Source of the DNA: an uncultured Duncaniella sp.
Lineage (GTDB): Bacteria; Bacteroidota; Bacteroidia; Bacteroidales; Muribaculaceae
Assembly: GCA_910578515.1 (NCBI GenBank)
Contig: CAJTQR010000005.1
Location: 1-64,000 of the forward strand
DNA: 64,000 nucleotides
Direction: 5' to 3'
Part shown: in pieces, positions 7,584 through 16,173 of the stretch
Position numbering within the stretch: position 1 is the first letter of the stretch
Layout of the letters: each line of letters starts with the position of its first letter
Made by a program: the position numbers and the translations under genes
The notes under the pieces: generated by a model
The model's database searches: none
Told to the model about the DNA's origin: nothing
The model's input: the letters and a program-made list of their open reading frames with translations, nothing else

Positions 7584-7625
7584 AAATGCACCCCAAAAGT
7601 TAGACAAAACTTCTGGAGTGCATTT
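7584..7625. repeat. Imperfect hairpin resembling an IS3-type terminal repeat
   Basis: AAATGCACCCCAAAAGTT (7584-7601) and AACTTCTGGAGTGCATTT (7608-7625) are inverted repeats with two mismatches. The core CCCCAAAAGTTAGACA is like the ends of IS3/IS150-type elements as I recall them. No transposase is nearby, so this would be a relic or a MITE end. It may instead be the terminator of the lipoprotein gene ending at 7742. The rest of 7482-7741 shows nothing recognisable. Confidence 0.4.
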
Positions 7626-7741
7626 AGCAACAGGAGTATCTTTTGCTATGAATGTGTTTAATACGTTAAAAAAGAGTTTTCGCCAGGATTATGGAACTGG
7701 TTTAACACTTTATAAAAAGTCTGACCCCGGTTTATGCGTGA

Positions 7742-9016
7742 CTATCTCAGATATTCCTCAGTGCTGAGCTTTATACCTGAAGGTCCATAATCGCCGAGAG
7801 CAATATTTGCTATTTGTTTTTGTGGGTTGGTGACATGGTCTATAGGCTCTTTCACACCGTCGTAATATTCAGTAGGAATCATATTGGATATAGAGTATTC
7901 CCATGCCGGGTTTGGAAGAATATTACGGTACATGAACGCGATATATTCGCTCAACGGTTTTCCGTCGATATTAAGTTTTTCGCTGTCCCATATCATGATA
8001 TTGACATTCTTTCCGGCTTTTTGCTGACTTTCTACTTTAGCCTTCACCTCTGCAAGACGGGGATTGTTTTTTAGACAGATTACAAATTCAGCTTTCTCTC
8101 CGTCGGTCCAGTTGGCGTTTCTATCGCATAGAGAATCGTATGAGCGCGTATCGGCAGCAGAGCCAAGACATATTGACCAGTAGCGTGCTGCAGCGCCGGA
8201 ATAATTCTCAGCCTTCTGGGGGATTGGAGCAGGGATAAAACTGAATGTAAGCACACTGTCGCTTCTTAATCGAGTGCGTGCGTAGAGATAGGCGGTAGAA
8301 TTGTTGGGATAGTACTTGCTTACAGGGGCAAGGAAAAATGGTACCTCGCGCAATTCGTCAGACTTCAGTATGTATACGTTCGACGTTGCTGAGTAGACAT
8401 TCGATACTATATGCTCGGGCAGTTCCACTTCTTTGCCTGTTGTTGGGTTGATTGCTGTGATGAGTGGCAGCTCCACTCCTCCATATTCGTCATGATTTGT
8501 TCCTGTAGCATCGGTGCCGAGGTATTGGCGCACCATCACACATGCTTTTCTCACACCATCCTTGACTATACAGATATTCTCTGGAGCAAATTTCTTTTTG
8601 AAATCCTCCGCAAGATTCTCGGGCACGAGGTATACTGTGAACCGTCCTGTCTTTGTTGTTGATATTCTGAATGGATTTTCGCTTCCATTGTCGGGTTCAA
8701 TGGCGGCATCATCAATACCACCTATTGCCGAACCGTTCTCATCATCGTAGACTGAGAAGCTGAAATATCGGCAATGTGGAAACTCGCCTGTAAATCTCAG
8801 CACTTTGTCTCCGTGACGTGAAATGTCGTAGGTGTATTCCCAATAATTGCTATAAAGGTCGGGATACGCACCGATTACCTCTCCATTGCCTTTCACCGTT
8901 GCACTCCATTGGCTTCCCGGTTCGACGGGGCGTGGACTATCATCCTCAGAGCATGAGCTCATGAATGCAATCCCCGACATAAATACTATCAGGGCTGTAA
9001 AAATTTTCTTATTCAT
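7742..9016 (-). CDS. Predicted lipoprotein of unknown function
   Basis: A 424-residue protein starting MNKKIFTALIVFMSG with a type II signal ending FMSSC|SEDD, then an acidic, Pro-rich linker typical of surface-exposed Bacteroidetes lipoproteins. The body begins with WEYTYDISRHGDKVLRFTG and HCRYFSFSVYDD, suggesting a beta-rich domain, and ends with a region of aromatic and Asn residues. I do not recognise the family. A longer frame opens at 9100 but its first 28 residues lack signal character, so the ATG at 9016 is chosen. The gene is alone, with no clear promoter found. Confidence 0.75.
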   Translation of the reverse strand: MNKKIFTALIVFMSGIAFMSSCSEDDSPRPVEPGSQWSATVKGNGEVIGAYPDLYSNYWEYTYDISRHGDKVLRFTGEFPHCRYFSFSVYDDENGSAIGGIDDAAIEPDNGSENPFRISTTKTGRFTVYLVPENLAEDFKKKFAPENICIVKDGVRKACVMVRQYLGTDATGTNHDEYGGVELPLITAINPTTGKEVELPEHIVSNVYSATSNVYILKSDELREVPFFLAPVSKYYPNNSTAYLYARTRLRSDSVLTFSFIPAPIPQKAENYSGAAARYWSICLGSAADTRSYDSLCDRNANWTDGEKAEFVICLKNNPRLAEVKAKVESQQKAGKNVNIMIWDSEKLNIDGKPLSEYIAFMYRNILPNPAWEYSISNMIPTEYYDGVKEPIDHVTNPQKQIANIALGDYGPSGIKLSTEEYLR

Positions 9017-9195
9017 AAGACTGTAATAATGATTGTAAGTTGCTTTGTCTGGAAAACAGTCGTAGCGGAAGTTCAGGAATAAAAATGACATGTTTTCCAC
9101 TGCAAAGAAAATGATTATCCTTCTACCTTACGTTATAAAAACGTAAATATATGTTTTTGCAAGATATTTTTTACGGTTTTACAAATAGTTGTGAC

Positions 9196-9244
9196 ATAAG
9201 AATAGCCCCGATGCAGTCTTTAAACCGCGCGGGACTATTCTTAT
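9196..9244 (-). terminator. Terminator-like hairpin after the small acidic protein gene
   Basis: ATAAGAATAGCCCCG (9196-9210) and CGGGACTATTCTTAT (9230-9244) pair with one mismatch over 15 bp. It lies about 40 bases past the stop at 9285 on the minus strand. Confidence 0.6.
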
Positions 9245-9284
9245 ATCCTGGAATTCCTATCGGCCCCCAGATATTTAAATGTTG

Positions 9285-9515
9285 TTATTTACCAAATAAA
9301 CTGCCGATTTTGCCTTTGATTTCATCGAGCGGACTTTCTACGACGCCATCTCCGTCAAGGTCGCCGATAAGACCGGAACTCTTGACTTTTTCAATGATTT
9401 CTTCCATTGAAAACTTGCTGGTATCAATACCTTTGAGATGCTCAGTCACTGCCGAGATATCAAATGAGCCACCAAATTTTGATGTAAGCTCTGACAATAT
9501 GTTCTGTATATCCAT
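9285..9515 (-). CDS. Small protein with one Asp-rich calcium-loop-like motif
   Basis: A 76-residue cytoplasmic-looking protein, acidic, with two helical stretches and the segment DLDGDGVVESP near residue 52. Asp at positions 1, 3 and 5 and Glu at 9 fit an EF-hand or dockerin-like loop, but the usual acidic residue at position 12 is Leu. The C-terminus LDEIKGKIGSLFGK is amphipathic. No known family name comes to mind. It is monocistronic, with a hairpin after it. Confidence 0.6.
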   Translation of the reverse strand: MDIQNILSELTSKFGGSFDISAVTEHLKGIDTSKFSMEEIIEKVKSSGLIGDLDGDGVVESPLDEIKGKIGSLFGK

Positions 9516-9603
9516 AATTAAATATAAATTGGGGTTAATACGGTGGTTATCTATTTATAAAACATAATGCCTGAATGGATTGTTTGTGTGACGTTCCCTC
9601 ATT

Positions 9604-9635
9604 TTTGAATTCTTCAGAACTATTTTCTAATTTTG
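9604..9635 (+). promoter_or_regulatory. Promoter of the adenylate-kinase-like gene
   Basis: TTTG (9604-9607) and TAATTTTG (9628-9635) are 20 bases apart. The predicted start is about 30 bases before the ATG at 9671 and rules out the longer frame that opens at 9575. Confidence 0.7.
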
Positions 9636-9670
9636 CATCATATCGTTTTTGCTTTTTATCAGTACTCGAA

Positions 9671-10156
9671 ATGAAAAAGGTTATCATCATCGGTTGTCCG
9701 GGAGCCGGAAAGAGCACTTTCGGTCGGAAACTCGCCGGTAAGACCGGTCTTCCGCTCCATTACCTCGACATGATATGGCATAAGCCTGACCGGACCACTG
9801 TGAGTCGTGAGAATTTTGACTTGCGGCTGTCGGAAATTATGAGAGAAGACGTTTGGATTATCGATGGCAATTATATCCGCACTCTTCCAGTGCGTCTGCA
9901 CAGTTGCGATACTGTATTCTTTTTCGACCTCCCTTTGGAGATTTGTCTTGAAGGGGCTATGGATAGGTTGGGGAAGAAGCGTGAGGATATGCCGTGGAAC
10001 GACACAAAGCTCGATGATGAATTCAGGCAGTGGATACTTGATTTTCCTTCCACTCAGGTCCCCGTTATCCGTAACCTTCTGGAATCATTTCACGGCACAG
10101 TTATTACTTTTCATTCACGTGCGGAGGCTGCTGCATTTATAGCCGGGTTACCCTGA
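9671..10156 (+). CDS. Adenylate-kinase-like P-loop ATPase (topology modulation/FlaR-like)
   Basis: A 161-residue protein with Walker A GCPGAGKS at residues 8-15, LDMIWHKPDRTTV after the first helix, WIIDGNY and FFFDLPLEICL as the Walker B region, and an Arg-containing lid (RLGKKREDMP). This pattern is that of the small P-loop kinases annotated as topology modulation or FlaR-like proteins. The substrate is unknown. The start is fixed by the promoter at 9604-9635. It stands alone between a promoter and a terminator. Confidence 0.8.
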   Translation: MKKVIIIGCPGAGKSTFGRKLAGKTGLPLHYLDMIWHKPDRTTVSRENFDLRLSEIMREDVWIIDGNYIRTLPVRLHSCDTVFFFDLPLEICLEGAMDRLGKKREDMPWNDTKLDDEFRQWILDFPSTQVPVIRNLLESFHGTVITFHSRAEAAAFIAGLP

Positions 10157-10184
10157 TTCTATCCTTCAGAACCATATAAAAATC

Positions 10185-10227
10185 AAAGGAGCTGAGTCCT
10201 GTTTATTCGGACACAGCTCCTTTGTTT
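10185..10227. terminator. Bidirectional terminator between convergent genes
   Basis: AAAGGAGCTG and CAGCTCCTTT with an inner GTCC/GGAC pairing form a long stem, T-rich on the right side. It serves the plus-strand kinase gene and the minus-strand pgk, which ends at 10263. Confidence 0.8.
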
Positions 10228-10262
10228 GTATTATTTAAAATAATCCTGAATTACCGGGCGGA

Positions 10263-11519
10263 TTATTTCTTTGAACCGCGGATAGCAGCGATACCGGGAA
10301 GTTCCTTACCTTCGATAGCCTCGAGAAGAGCACCACCACCGGTAGAAACATAGCTTACCTTATCAGCAAGACCGAACTTGTTGATACAAGCCACAGAGTC
10401 ACCACCACCTACGAGTGAGAACGCACCCTTTTCGGTAGCTTCTACAATCGCATCGGCGATAGCGCGTGAGCCGGCAGTGAAATTGTCGAACTCAAACACA
10501 CCTGCAGGACCATTCCAGAGGATAGTCTTTGCATCCTTAATCGCATTGGTGAAAAGCTTGCGGGTTTCGGGACCTGCATCAAGACCTTCCCAGTTTTCAG
10601 GAATTTCCATGCATGAAACCACCATAGTGTTGGCATCGTTGCTGAAATCGTCAGCAGCCACGCAGTCAGTGCCGAGCACGAGGTTGACACCCTTTTCCTG
10701 AGCTTTCTTGATGATGTCGAGAGCAAGGTCAAGTTTGTCATTCTCGCAGATTGACTTACCAACGTTGCCACCCTTTGCCTTAGCGAATGTATAGGTCATA
10801 CCACCGCAGAGGATAAGGTTGTCTACCTTGTCCATGAGGTTTTCGATGATGCCGATTTTAGTTGAAACCTTTGAACCACCCATGATAGCGGTGAAAGGAC
10901 GCTTGATGTCTGAAAGGATGTTGTCAACTGCATTGACTTCCTTCTCCATGAGATATCCGAGCATCTTGTCATCCTGGTCGAAGTAGTCAGCAATCACAGC
11001 TGTAGAGGCATGACGACGGTGTGCGGTACCGAATGCATCGTTAACATATACGTCAGCATAGCTTGCAAGAGTTTTTGCAAATTCTTTCTGGCGTTCCTTC
11101 ATTTCTTTCTTTGCTGCATCATAAGCGGGGTCTTCCTTGTCGATACCTACGGGTTTGCCTTCCTCTTCCGGATGGAAACGCAGGTTCTCAAGAAGCAACA
11201 CGCCGCCGGGCTTCAGGTTCTTAGCCTGTTCTGCAGCTTTTGCGCAATCTTCAGCAAATTCAACTTCGGTGTTGAGATATTTGCCAACGGTATCCTTGAT
11301 TTGGCTCAGGGAGAGCTTGGGATTGACTTTACCTTTGGGCTTGCCCATGTGGCTCATGATGATGAGGCTGCCGCCATCGGCGAGAATCTTCTTAAGGGTA
11401 GGAAGAGCTCCGCGGATACGGGTATCATCTGTAATTTTACCGTTTTCGTCCAAGGGAACATTGAAATCCACACGGACAATGGCCTTCTTGCCGTTGAAAT
11501 TGTACTGGTCGATAGTCAT
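10263..11519 (-). CDS. pgk: Phosphoglycerate kinase
   Basis: A 418-residue glycolytic enzyme that moves phosphate from 1,3-bisphosphoglycerate to ADP. Visible signatures: RVDFNVPLDENGKITDDTRI at residues 16-35, the MSHMGKPKG and LLENLRFHPEE loops, MGGSKVSTKI, and the C-terminal nucleotide site GGGDSVACINKFG. Length is normal. Monocistronic, with a -7 element upstream and a shared terminator after. Confidence 0.97.
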   Translation of the reverse strand: MTIDQYNFNGKKAIVRVDFNVPLDENGKITDDTRIRGALPTLKKILADGGSLIIMSHMGKPKGKVNPKLSLSQIKDTVGKYLNTEVEFAEDCAKAAEQAKNLKPGGVLLLENLRFHPEEEGKPVGIDKEDPAYDAAKKEMKERQKEFAKTLASYADVYVNDAFGTAHRRHASTAVIADYFDQDDKMLGYLMEKEVNAVDNILSDIKRPFTAIMGGSKVSTKIGIIENLMDKVDNLILCGGMTYTFAKAKGGNVGKSICENDKLDLALDIIKKAQEKGVNLVLGTDCVAADDFSNDANTMVVSCMEIPENWEGLDAGPETRKLFTNAIKDAKTILWNGPAGVFEFDNFTAGSRAIADAIVEATEKGAFSLVGGGDSVACINKFGLADKVSYVSTGGGALLEAIEGKELPGIAAIRGSKK

Positions 11520-11566
11520 TGATGATGTTATTTAAAATATTGTATTGTTTTTCAGTTATACGGATG

Positions 11567-11574
11567 CAAAATTA
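11567..11574 (-). promoter_or_regulatory. -7 element of pgk
   Basis: TAATTTTG on the minus strand, about 45 bases before the ATG. The -33 position has only a GTTGG-like sequence. Confidence 0.55.
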
Positions 11575-11643
11575 ATGAAATATTTCTTTAATACCAACAT
11601 AATTAGTAGCATATTTTTATCCAAATGCACCTATTTGTCGGCG

Positions 11644-13128
11644 CTAATTTCCTTCATGGTCAAGCTCCTCATCCTCATCATGCTCAGGATTGGATGCCGG
11701 AAGATAGTGGCTGAGCATAACATATCCGAGCAAGCCGGAGAGGAATGAGCCTATGACAATACCGATTTTTGCATTGTTCAGCAACTCCATGCCCGGTTCT
11801 CCCATATCGCCGAACGATAGGTTAGCAATGAAGAGCGACACGGTGAAGCCGATACCGCCAAGCATTGATATGGCTGCTATCATCTTCCAGTTGGAGTGCT
11901 CAGGCATCGGGGCGAGTTTAAGCTTCACCGTAAGCCATGAGAACAGGAAGATGCCGAGGAACTTTCCGACGACAAGTCCTATGATAATGGCGAGGCTGAT
12001 TCCTTCCACTATGCTCACAGGTTCCACGTCAAGGAGGAAAATACCTGCGTTCGCAAATGCGAATATAGGTATAATCAAATAGCTTGTGACAGGATGCAGT
12101 GAATCCTCCAAATCCTGCAACGGTGAAATCACCTTATCCGATGCGCTTTCTATCTTCTTCAGCCAGTCCATCTGCTCATGGCTTAGAATCGTGCGTTGTG
12201 AAAGTGCCACATCGTCCTCTTCATTGAAGTTACGTATTGTACGACGGATGGTTTTGATGTATTTCTTTGGTGCATATACCGGTACAGATGGTACGCAGAA
12301 CGCCACAAGCACTCCTGCAATGGTCGGGTGTATCCCTGAGTTGAGAAACAGAAACCACACCACGCCTCCTATTATCACATAGAACATCTTAGTCTGTATC
12401 TTCATGTAGGCACCTACTATCAGCACAGCCAGTCCGATGGCGGCATATCCGATAAATGCCAGTTCGATATGCGAAGAGTAGAATGCGGCAATAACTATAA
12501 TACCGCCGATATCATCGACCACCGCCAAGGTAGTCAGGAATATTTTAAGCGACAGAGGCACTCGGCTTCCGAGTATGGCAAGCACTCCAAGTGAGAATGC
12601 GATATCGGTCGCCATCGGAATCGCCGCACCGTCAACATAGTCTGTGCCCGCTGAAAGTACCAGATAAAGTCCTACAGGAAATATCATTCCTCCCAAGGCT
12701 GCCATGATAGGCAGGAGTGCCTGCCTGAACGATGATAGCTCACCGACAAGCACCTCTCGCTTGATTTCAAGCCCGATGGTGAAAAAGAATATTGCCATGA
12801 GGGCGTCATTGATAAACTGTAGCACGGTCATGGGATGTCCGGCATGCGAGAGCACGTTGAAATCCCCAATCTGTAGCCTCATCTCCTGATTCCAGAAGTC
12901 ATTATAAATGGTATTGACACCCGGTATATTGGCTACAATCAGTGCCAGTACGGTGGCGAATATCAGTACATTGCCTCCTGTCGCATGACGCTTTAGTGTC
13001 TGTCGTGCTGTGAAAAACACATGGTGCGCGAACCCTCCTGACTCAAAGTCGGCTGGATGCAGGTCATTGGTGCCGGGATTGACACCTCCCGACATCCTTT
13101 CATCATTATTATTTGAAACGTGTGTCAT
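11644..13128 (-). CDS. nhaA: NhaA-type Na+/H+ antiporter
   Basis: A 494-residue inner-membrane antiporter with about twelve hydrophobic segments. The essential Asp pair of NhaA is seen in VVDDIGGI, and the IFFFTIGLEIKREVLVGEL and PMATDIAFSLGVLA blocks are typical. It is longer than E. coli NhaA (388) because of a hydrophilic N-terminus, a charged insertion of about 60 residues after the middle (TIRRTIRNFNEEDDVALSQR) and an acidic tail. It exports Na+ in exchange for protons. Alone on the minus strand. Confidence 0.93.
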   Translation of the reverse strand: MTHVSNNNDERMSGGVNPGTNDLHPADFESGGFAHHVFFTARQTLKRHATGGNVLIFATVLALIVANIPGVNTIYNDFWNQEMRLQIGDFNVLSHAGHPMTVLQFINDALMAIFFFTIGLEIKREVLVGELSSFRQALLPIMAALGGMIFPVGLYLVLSAGTDYVDGAAIPMATDIAFSLGVLAILGSRVPLSLKIFLTTLAVVDDIGGIIVIAAFYSSHIELAFIGYAAIGLAVLIVGAYMKIQTKMFYVIIGGVVWFLFLNSGIHPTIAGVLVAFCVPSVPVYAPKKYIKTIRRTIRNFNEEDDVALSQRTILSHEQMDWLKKIESASDKVISPLQDLEDSLHPVTSYLIIPIFAFANAGIFLLDVEPVSIVEGISLAIIIGLVVGKFLGIFLFSWLTVKLKLAPMPEHSNWKMIAAISMLGGIGFTVSLFIANLSFGDMGEPGMELLNNAKIGIVIGSFLSGLLGYVMLSHYLPASNPEHDEDEELDHEGN

Positions 13129-13189
13129 AATAGTATGTTGTTATATATGTAAGTATGTATATTATAAAAATCCTCTTGGTTCCGGTGTG

Positions 13190-13957
13190 TTATTTCTGTG
13201 CGGTTGTATCATTCGCCCGTAGAAGGTCCGCAAGGCTTACATCGGCGTTTCTATATCGGTAGTCTGACTTCTCTCCCCGATAGTGTATCGCCTCATTGGG
13301 ACAATTGTGGTAACAGGCTCCACATGTCAGGCATGCCGACCTGATTATAGGATGCCTATCATCATCCATCACTATATTATCTATCGGGCATATCTTCCTG
13401 CACACACCGCAACCGTCGCATTTCTCATCTAGAACGTAAAACCGTTTGTAGGCGTTGGGCGATAATGGAAAGATTGACATATACCATCCGGCAATCTTGC
13501 CATATAAATCTGTCCCCTCTATATAGCGCCTGCGGTTCCTCACATCATCCACTATTGATTTCAGATGCTCTTCCACATGTTTTGCCGCGAGATTCTCCAC
13601 CTGTTTCCTCACATTGAAGTATGGGAAATAATTATCTACCATCTTGATGGAATTGATGTAGTCAAATCTCATCCTCCCCTCTGCAGCCCGGCGGATTTTG
13701 CTCACTGCGCCGGCCTGAGTGTTGCCGCAAGTGAAGATACAGAATAGATACCGGCATTTCAGGCTCACCCGTTCTAAAAATTCAGTGACCGGTCGGGGAG
13801 GAGCTCCAAAGTGAGTTGGTGTCACTATCCCTATGGCATCATCTTCCCAATATTTCCTGTCACCTTTAAGCATAGCGGGAATACTCACGAGCTCTCCTCC
13901 GAAAGCACGTGCCACCTGTATGGAATTGCCGGTTGATGAAAAATAAAATATAGTCAT
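13190..13957 (-). CDS. EFR1-family flavodoxin/2[4Fe-4S] ferredoxin fusion protein
   Basis: A 255-residue protein starting with the flavodoxin phosphate loop FYFSSTGNS, followed by the middle GIVTPTHFGAPPRPV, and a C-terminal pair of clusters, CDGCGVCRKICP and CLTCGACYHNCP. Such proteins shuttle electrons between FMN and iron-sulfur centres in anaerobes; the redox partner is not known. A paralog lies at 36286-37095. About 60 bases separate it from nhaA on the same strand, so read-through is possible, but no functional link is clear. Confidence 0.88.
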   Translation of the reverse strand: MTIFYFSSTGNSIQVARAFGGELVSIPAMLKGDRKYWEDDAIGIVTPTHFGAPPRPVTEFLERVSLKCRYLFCIFTCGNTQAGAVSKIRRAAEGRMRFDYINSIKMVDNYFPYFNVRKQVENLAAKHVEEHLKSIVDDVRNRRRYIEGTDLYGKIAGWYMSIFPLSPNAYKRFYVLDEKCDGCGVCRKICPIDNIVMDDDRHPIIRSACLTCGACYHNCPNEAIHYRGEKSDYRYRNADVSLADLLRANDTTAQK

Positions 13958-14090
13958 TTCTTCAGTTTATCCACAATCGCTGCCACATCGTCATGTGCAG
14001 CTTTAGTTGGCTGTTTTTAACATCCGGTTAAAAAAACATACGAATGTGAATTATATTTTATAACAATCCTCATTCGTATGGAGTTTATTC

Positions 14091-15416
14091 TCAACCCGCA
14101 TCTACCGAGTCATTCTCAGCAGTGTTTTCGGGCTTATTATTTCTTTTTCTTTTTCGTCTTCTTATCAGCCATGCCACCAGCTTGCCGCTTCTGTCGAAAA
14201 ATAGAATTACCAGCAGCGTTGCTCCGGCTACGAAGGTGAATGTCTCAAGCACAAATCTCGGTTGCGGCTCCAAATCGGCTATCAGCTGTGATGCCGGTGT
14301 CTCGGTGACAAATGAATAGCTTATCGACGATAGTGTACGCTTCCATTTCACCACACCGTTGTTAAGATATACCAGTGCCGCATTGCCTCGTGCCAGTTCC
14401 TTTATGAGATTCGGCTCTGTGTTGTAAATAGGGTAGGAAGCCATGGAGATATCCTGCCACCACTCGATGCCTGCCTCATCACTGTTGACCAAGGCTATCA
14501 GTGAGCCTCCTCGTTCGGTGATAAATTCATTCAACTCATTTATCAGATATGTACACGACAAATCCACCTTGTTTATATCAGGAATAGTGACTATGAATTG
14601 CTCACCCTCCTGCGAAATCACATCAGGAGCTATATCCTCTCCATCCTCTATGATGGTGAATCCGTCTGATACATCTGTGGTGCCGTTAAGAAGATGACGT
14701 TCCACAAATTGCCAGGTCGAGTCGGGTAGGGCATCTATCATGAATGTCTCTCTCTTGCCATCGCGCTCATAGACATATTCAAACACCGGTTCTTCTCCAT
14801 CCTCTTCATCCTCAGCGGTATTTATAAGATGCGTTTCCGGTGCGAACCGGCGGAAGTCAATCATCGGCTGCACGTTATAGCTATAGAATGCCACGGCGAG
14901 TATATAGAATGTGACCACTCCGCCTACCACCCACTGCACATAGGGGATAAACAGTCCTGATACCCTACGGTTAAACATCAGCAGATACACCAGGAACAGT
15001 GTGAGGAATATATTCTTTACAAATGTTGCGGGATTCGACAGTATGATAAATTCGCCGAAACAGCCGCAGTCGGCTACCGGATTGGCAATTGCAATGTAGA
15101 GCGTGAGCGGAAGCATCACGCACATCATGGCAAACAATATCCACACCGATATTCTGCGGTAGCAACCCAGAAAGAGAAGTATACCGAATACAAATTCCAC
15201 CCCTCCGAGCATAAAAGCTCCGCAAGTCACAAGGGCTGATGGAATATCCCAGCCCCACACGTTGAGGTATTCCCCGATTTTTATCACGCTGCCCCAGGGG
15301 TCAACACTTTTGACAAACCCTGACATGACAAACGTGGCGCCTACGATTATACGTAGAAGCCACACCACCGCCGGATGATACAGCCGTGAGATGAAAGGTT
15401 TCTCCTCAGTCGACAT
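14091..15416 (-). CDS. BT_3928-family DoxX/MauE-like membrane protein
   Basis: A 441-residue inner-membrane protein. Four hydrophobic helices fill residues ~15-150, with the motif CGCFGE in the loop as in MauE/DoxX quinone-linked proteins. A soluble part of ~200 residues with a thioredoxin-like look (YLINELNEFITERGGSLIALV...) sits between two late helices, then a basic KRKRNNK tail. It could take part in disulfide or redox chemistry at the membrane (inference). Its first 11 bases overlap the DUF1599 gene, forming a two-gene operon. Confidence 0.8.
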   Translation of the reverse strand: MSTEEKPFISRLYHPAVVWLLRIIVGATFVMSGFVKSVDPWGSVIKIGEYLNVWGWDIPSALVTCGAFMLGGVEFVFGILLFLGCYRRISVWILFAMMCVMLPLTLYIAIANPVADCGCFGEFIILSNPATFVKNIFLTLFLVYLLMFNRRVSGLFIPYVQWVVGGVVTFYILAVAFYSYNVQPMIDFRRFAPETHLINTAEDEEDGEEPVFEYVYERDGKRETFMIDALPDSTWQFVERHLLNGTTDVSDGFTIIEDGEDIAPDVISQEGEQFIVTIPDINKVDLSCTYLINELNEFITERGGSLIALVNSDEAGIEWWQDISMASYPIYNTEPNLIKELARGNAALVYLNNGVVKWKRTLSSISYSFVTETPASQLIADLEPQPRFVLETFTFVAGATLLVILFFDRSGKLVAWLIRRRKRKRNNKPENTAENDSVDAG

Positions 15417-15948
15417 CGGTCAGTTTTATTATGGCAAAGATTGCGTAATTTATTATATCCATATAGTTTGAGTCAACGCCCTCCGACACTAATGTCCGTC
15501 CCTGGTTTGCCTCAATTTCTTTCACTCTTTGAAGTTTGGTGAGTATGAAATCGGTGTAGGAGTTGACACGCATTCCGCGCCATGCGTCCCCGTAGTCATG
15601 GGTCTTTGCGGCAAGAAGGTCGCGGGTTATTTTCACGTTGCTGTCGTAGAGCTCCATCGCTTTCTCCGGGCTCATGTCAACCTCGTCGGCATATCCATGT
15701 TCGAGCTGTATAAGACCTACGATTCCATAATTGACTATAGCCATGAATTCGCCGAGTACACCTTCGTTGACCATAGCCTCTCCTTCTTCGAGCGTGCGTA
15801 TGCGCTTAGCCTTGATATATAGCTGGTCTGTGATGGAGCGGGGTCGCATGATGCGCCATGACGCGCCATAATCCTTTAATTTCTTTTCAAATATGTCACG
15901 GCAGGTGGCGAGTGCCGAATCAAACTGTGAAAGAGTTGACATGGTCAT
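15406..15948 (-). CDS. DUF1599 protein (internal duplication)
   Basis: A 180-residue soluble protein made of two copies of a helical unit: KKLKDYGASWRIMR...NYGIVGLIQL and AKTHDYGDAWRGMR...NYAIFAIIKL. The repeated DYGxxWRxMR motif defines DUF1599. Function unknown. It is first in an operon with the DoxX-like protein. A second ATG lies two codons in (MTMST), and the first is kept. Confidence 0.85.
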   Translation of the reverse strand: MTMSTLSQFDSALATCRDIFEKKLKDYGASWRIMRPRSITDQLYIKAKRIRTLEEGEAMVNEGVLGEFMAIVNYGIVGLIQLEHGYADEVDMSPEKAMELYDSNVKITRDLLAAKTHDYGDAWRGMRVNSYTDFILTKLQRVKEIEANQGRTLVSEGVDSNYMDIINYAIFAIIKLTDVD

Positions 15949-15994
15949 AAGTGCTTGTTATCTGATAATCTGTTTTGTGGTTGTATATATAGTA

Positions 15995-16055
15995 TTTGAG
16001 TTGCGGAGTCCCGTGATTTTGATAGATGTTTCAAATACGGACACCGCAACTCAAA
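15995..16055 (-). terminator. Long terminator hairpin of the gyrA-TPR unit
   Basis: TTTGAGTTGCGGAGTCC (15995-16011) and GGACACCGCAACTCAAA (16039-16055) pair over 17 positions with one mismatch. It lies about 120 bases after the TPR gene on the minus strand. The rest of 15949-16173 shows no gene. Confidence 0.7.
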
Positions 16056-16173
16056 AATAAGTTGATTACCTCTTGGAAAAATTGTTTAAATCAGTCCGTT
16101 CAGCACTTGGTCTGACAATAATGCCGGAATCAAGGTGAAATGAATTGTTTAAGCAGTTTCCCGGATTAAAGTA

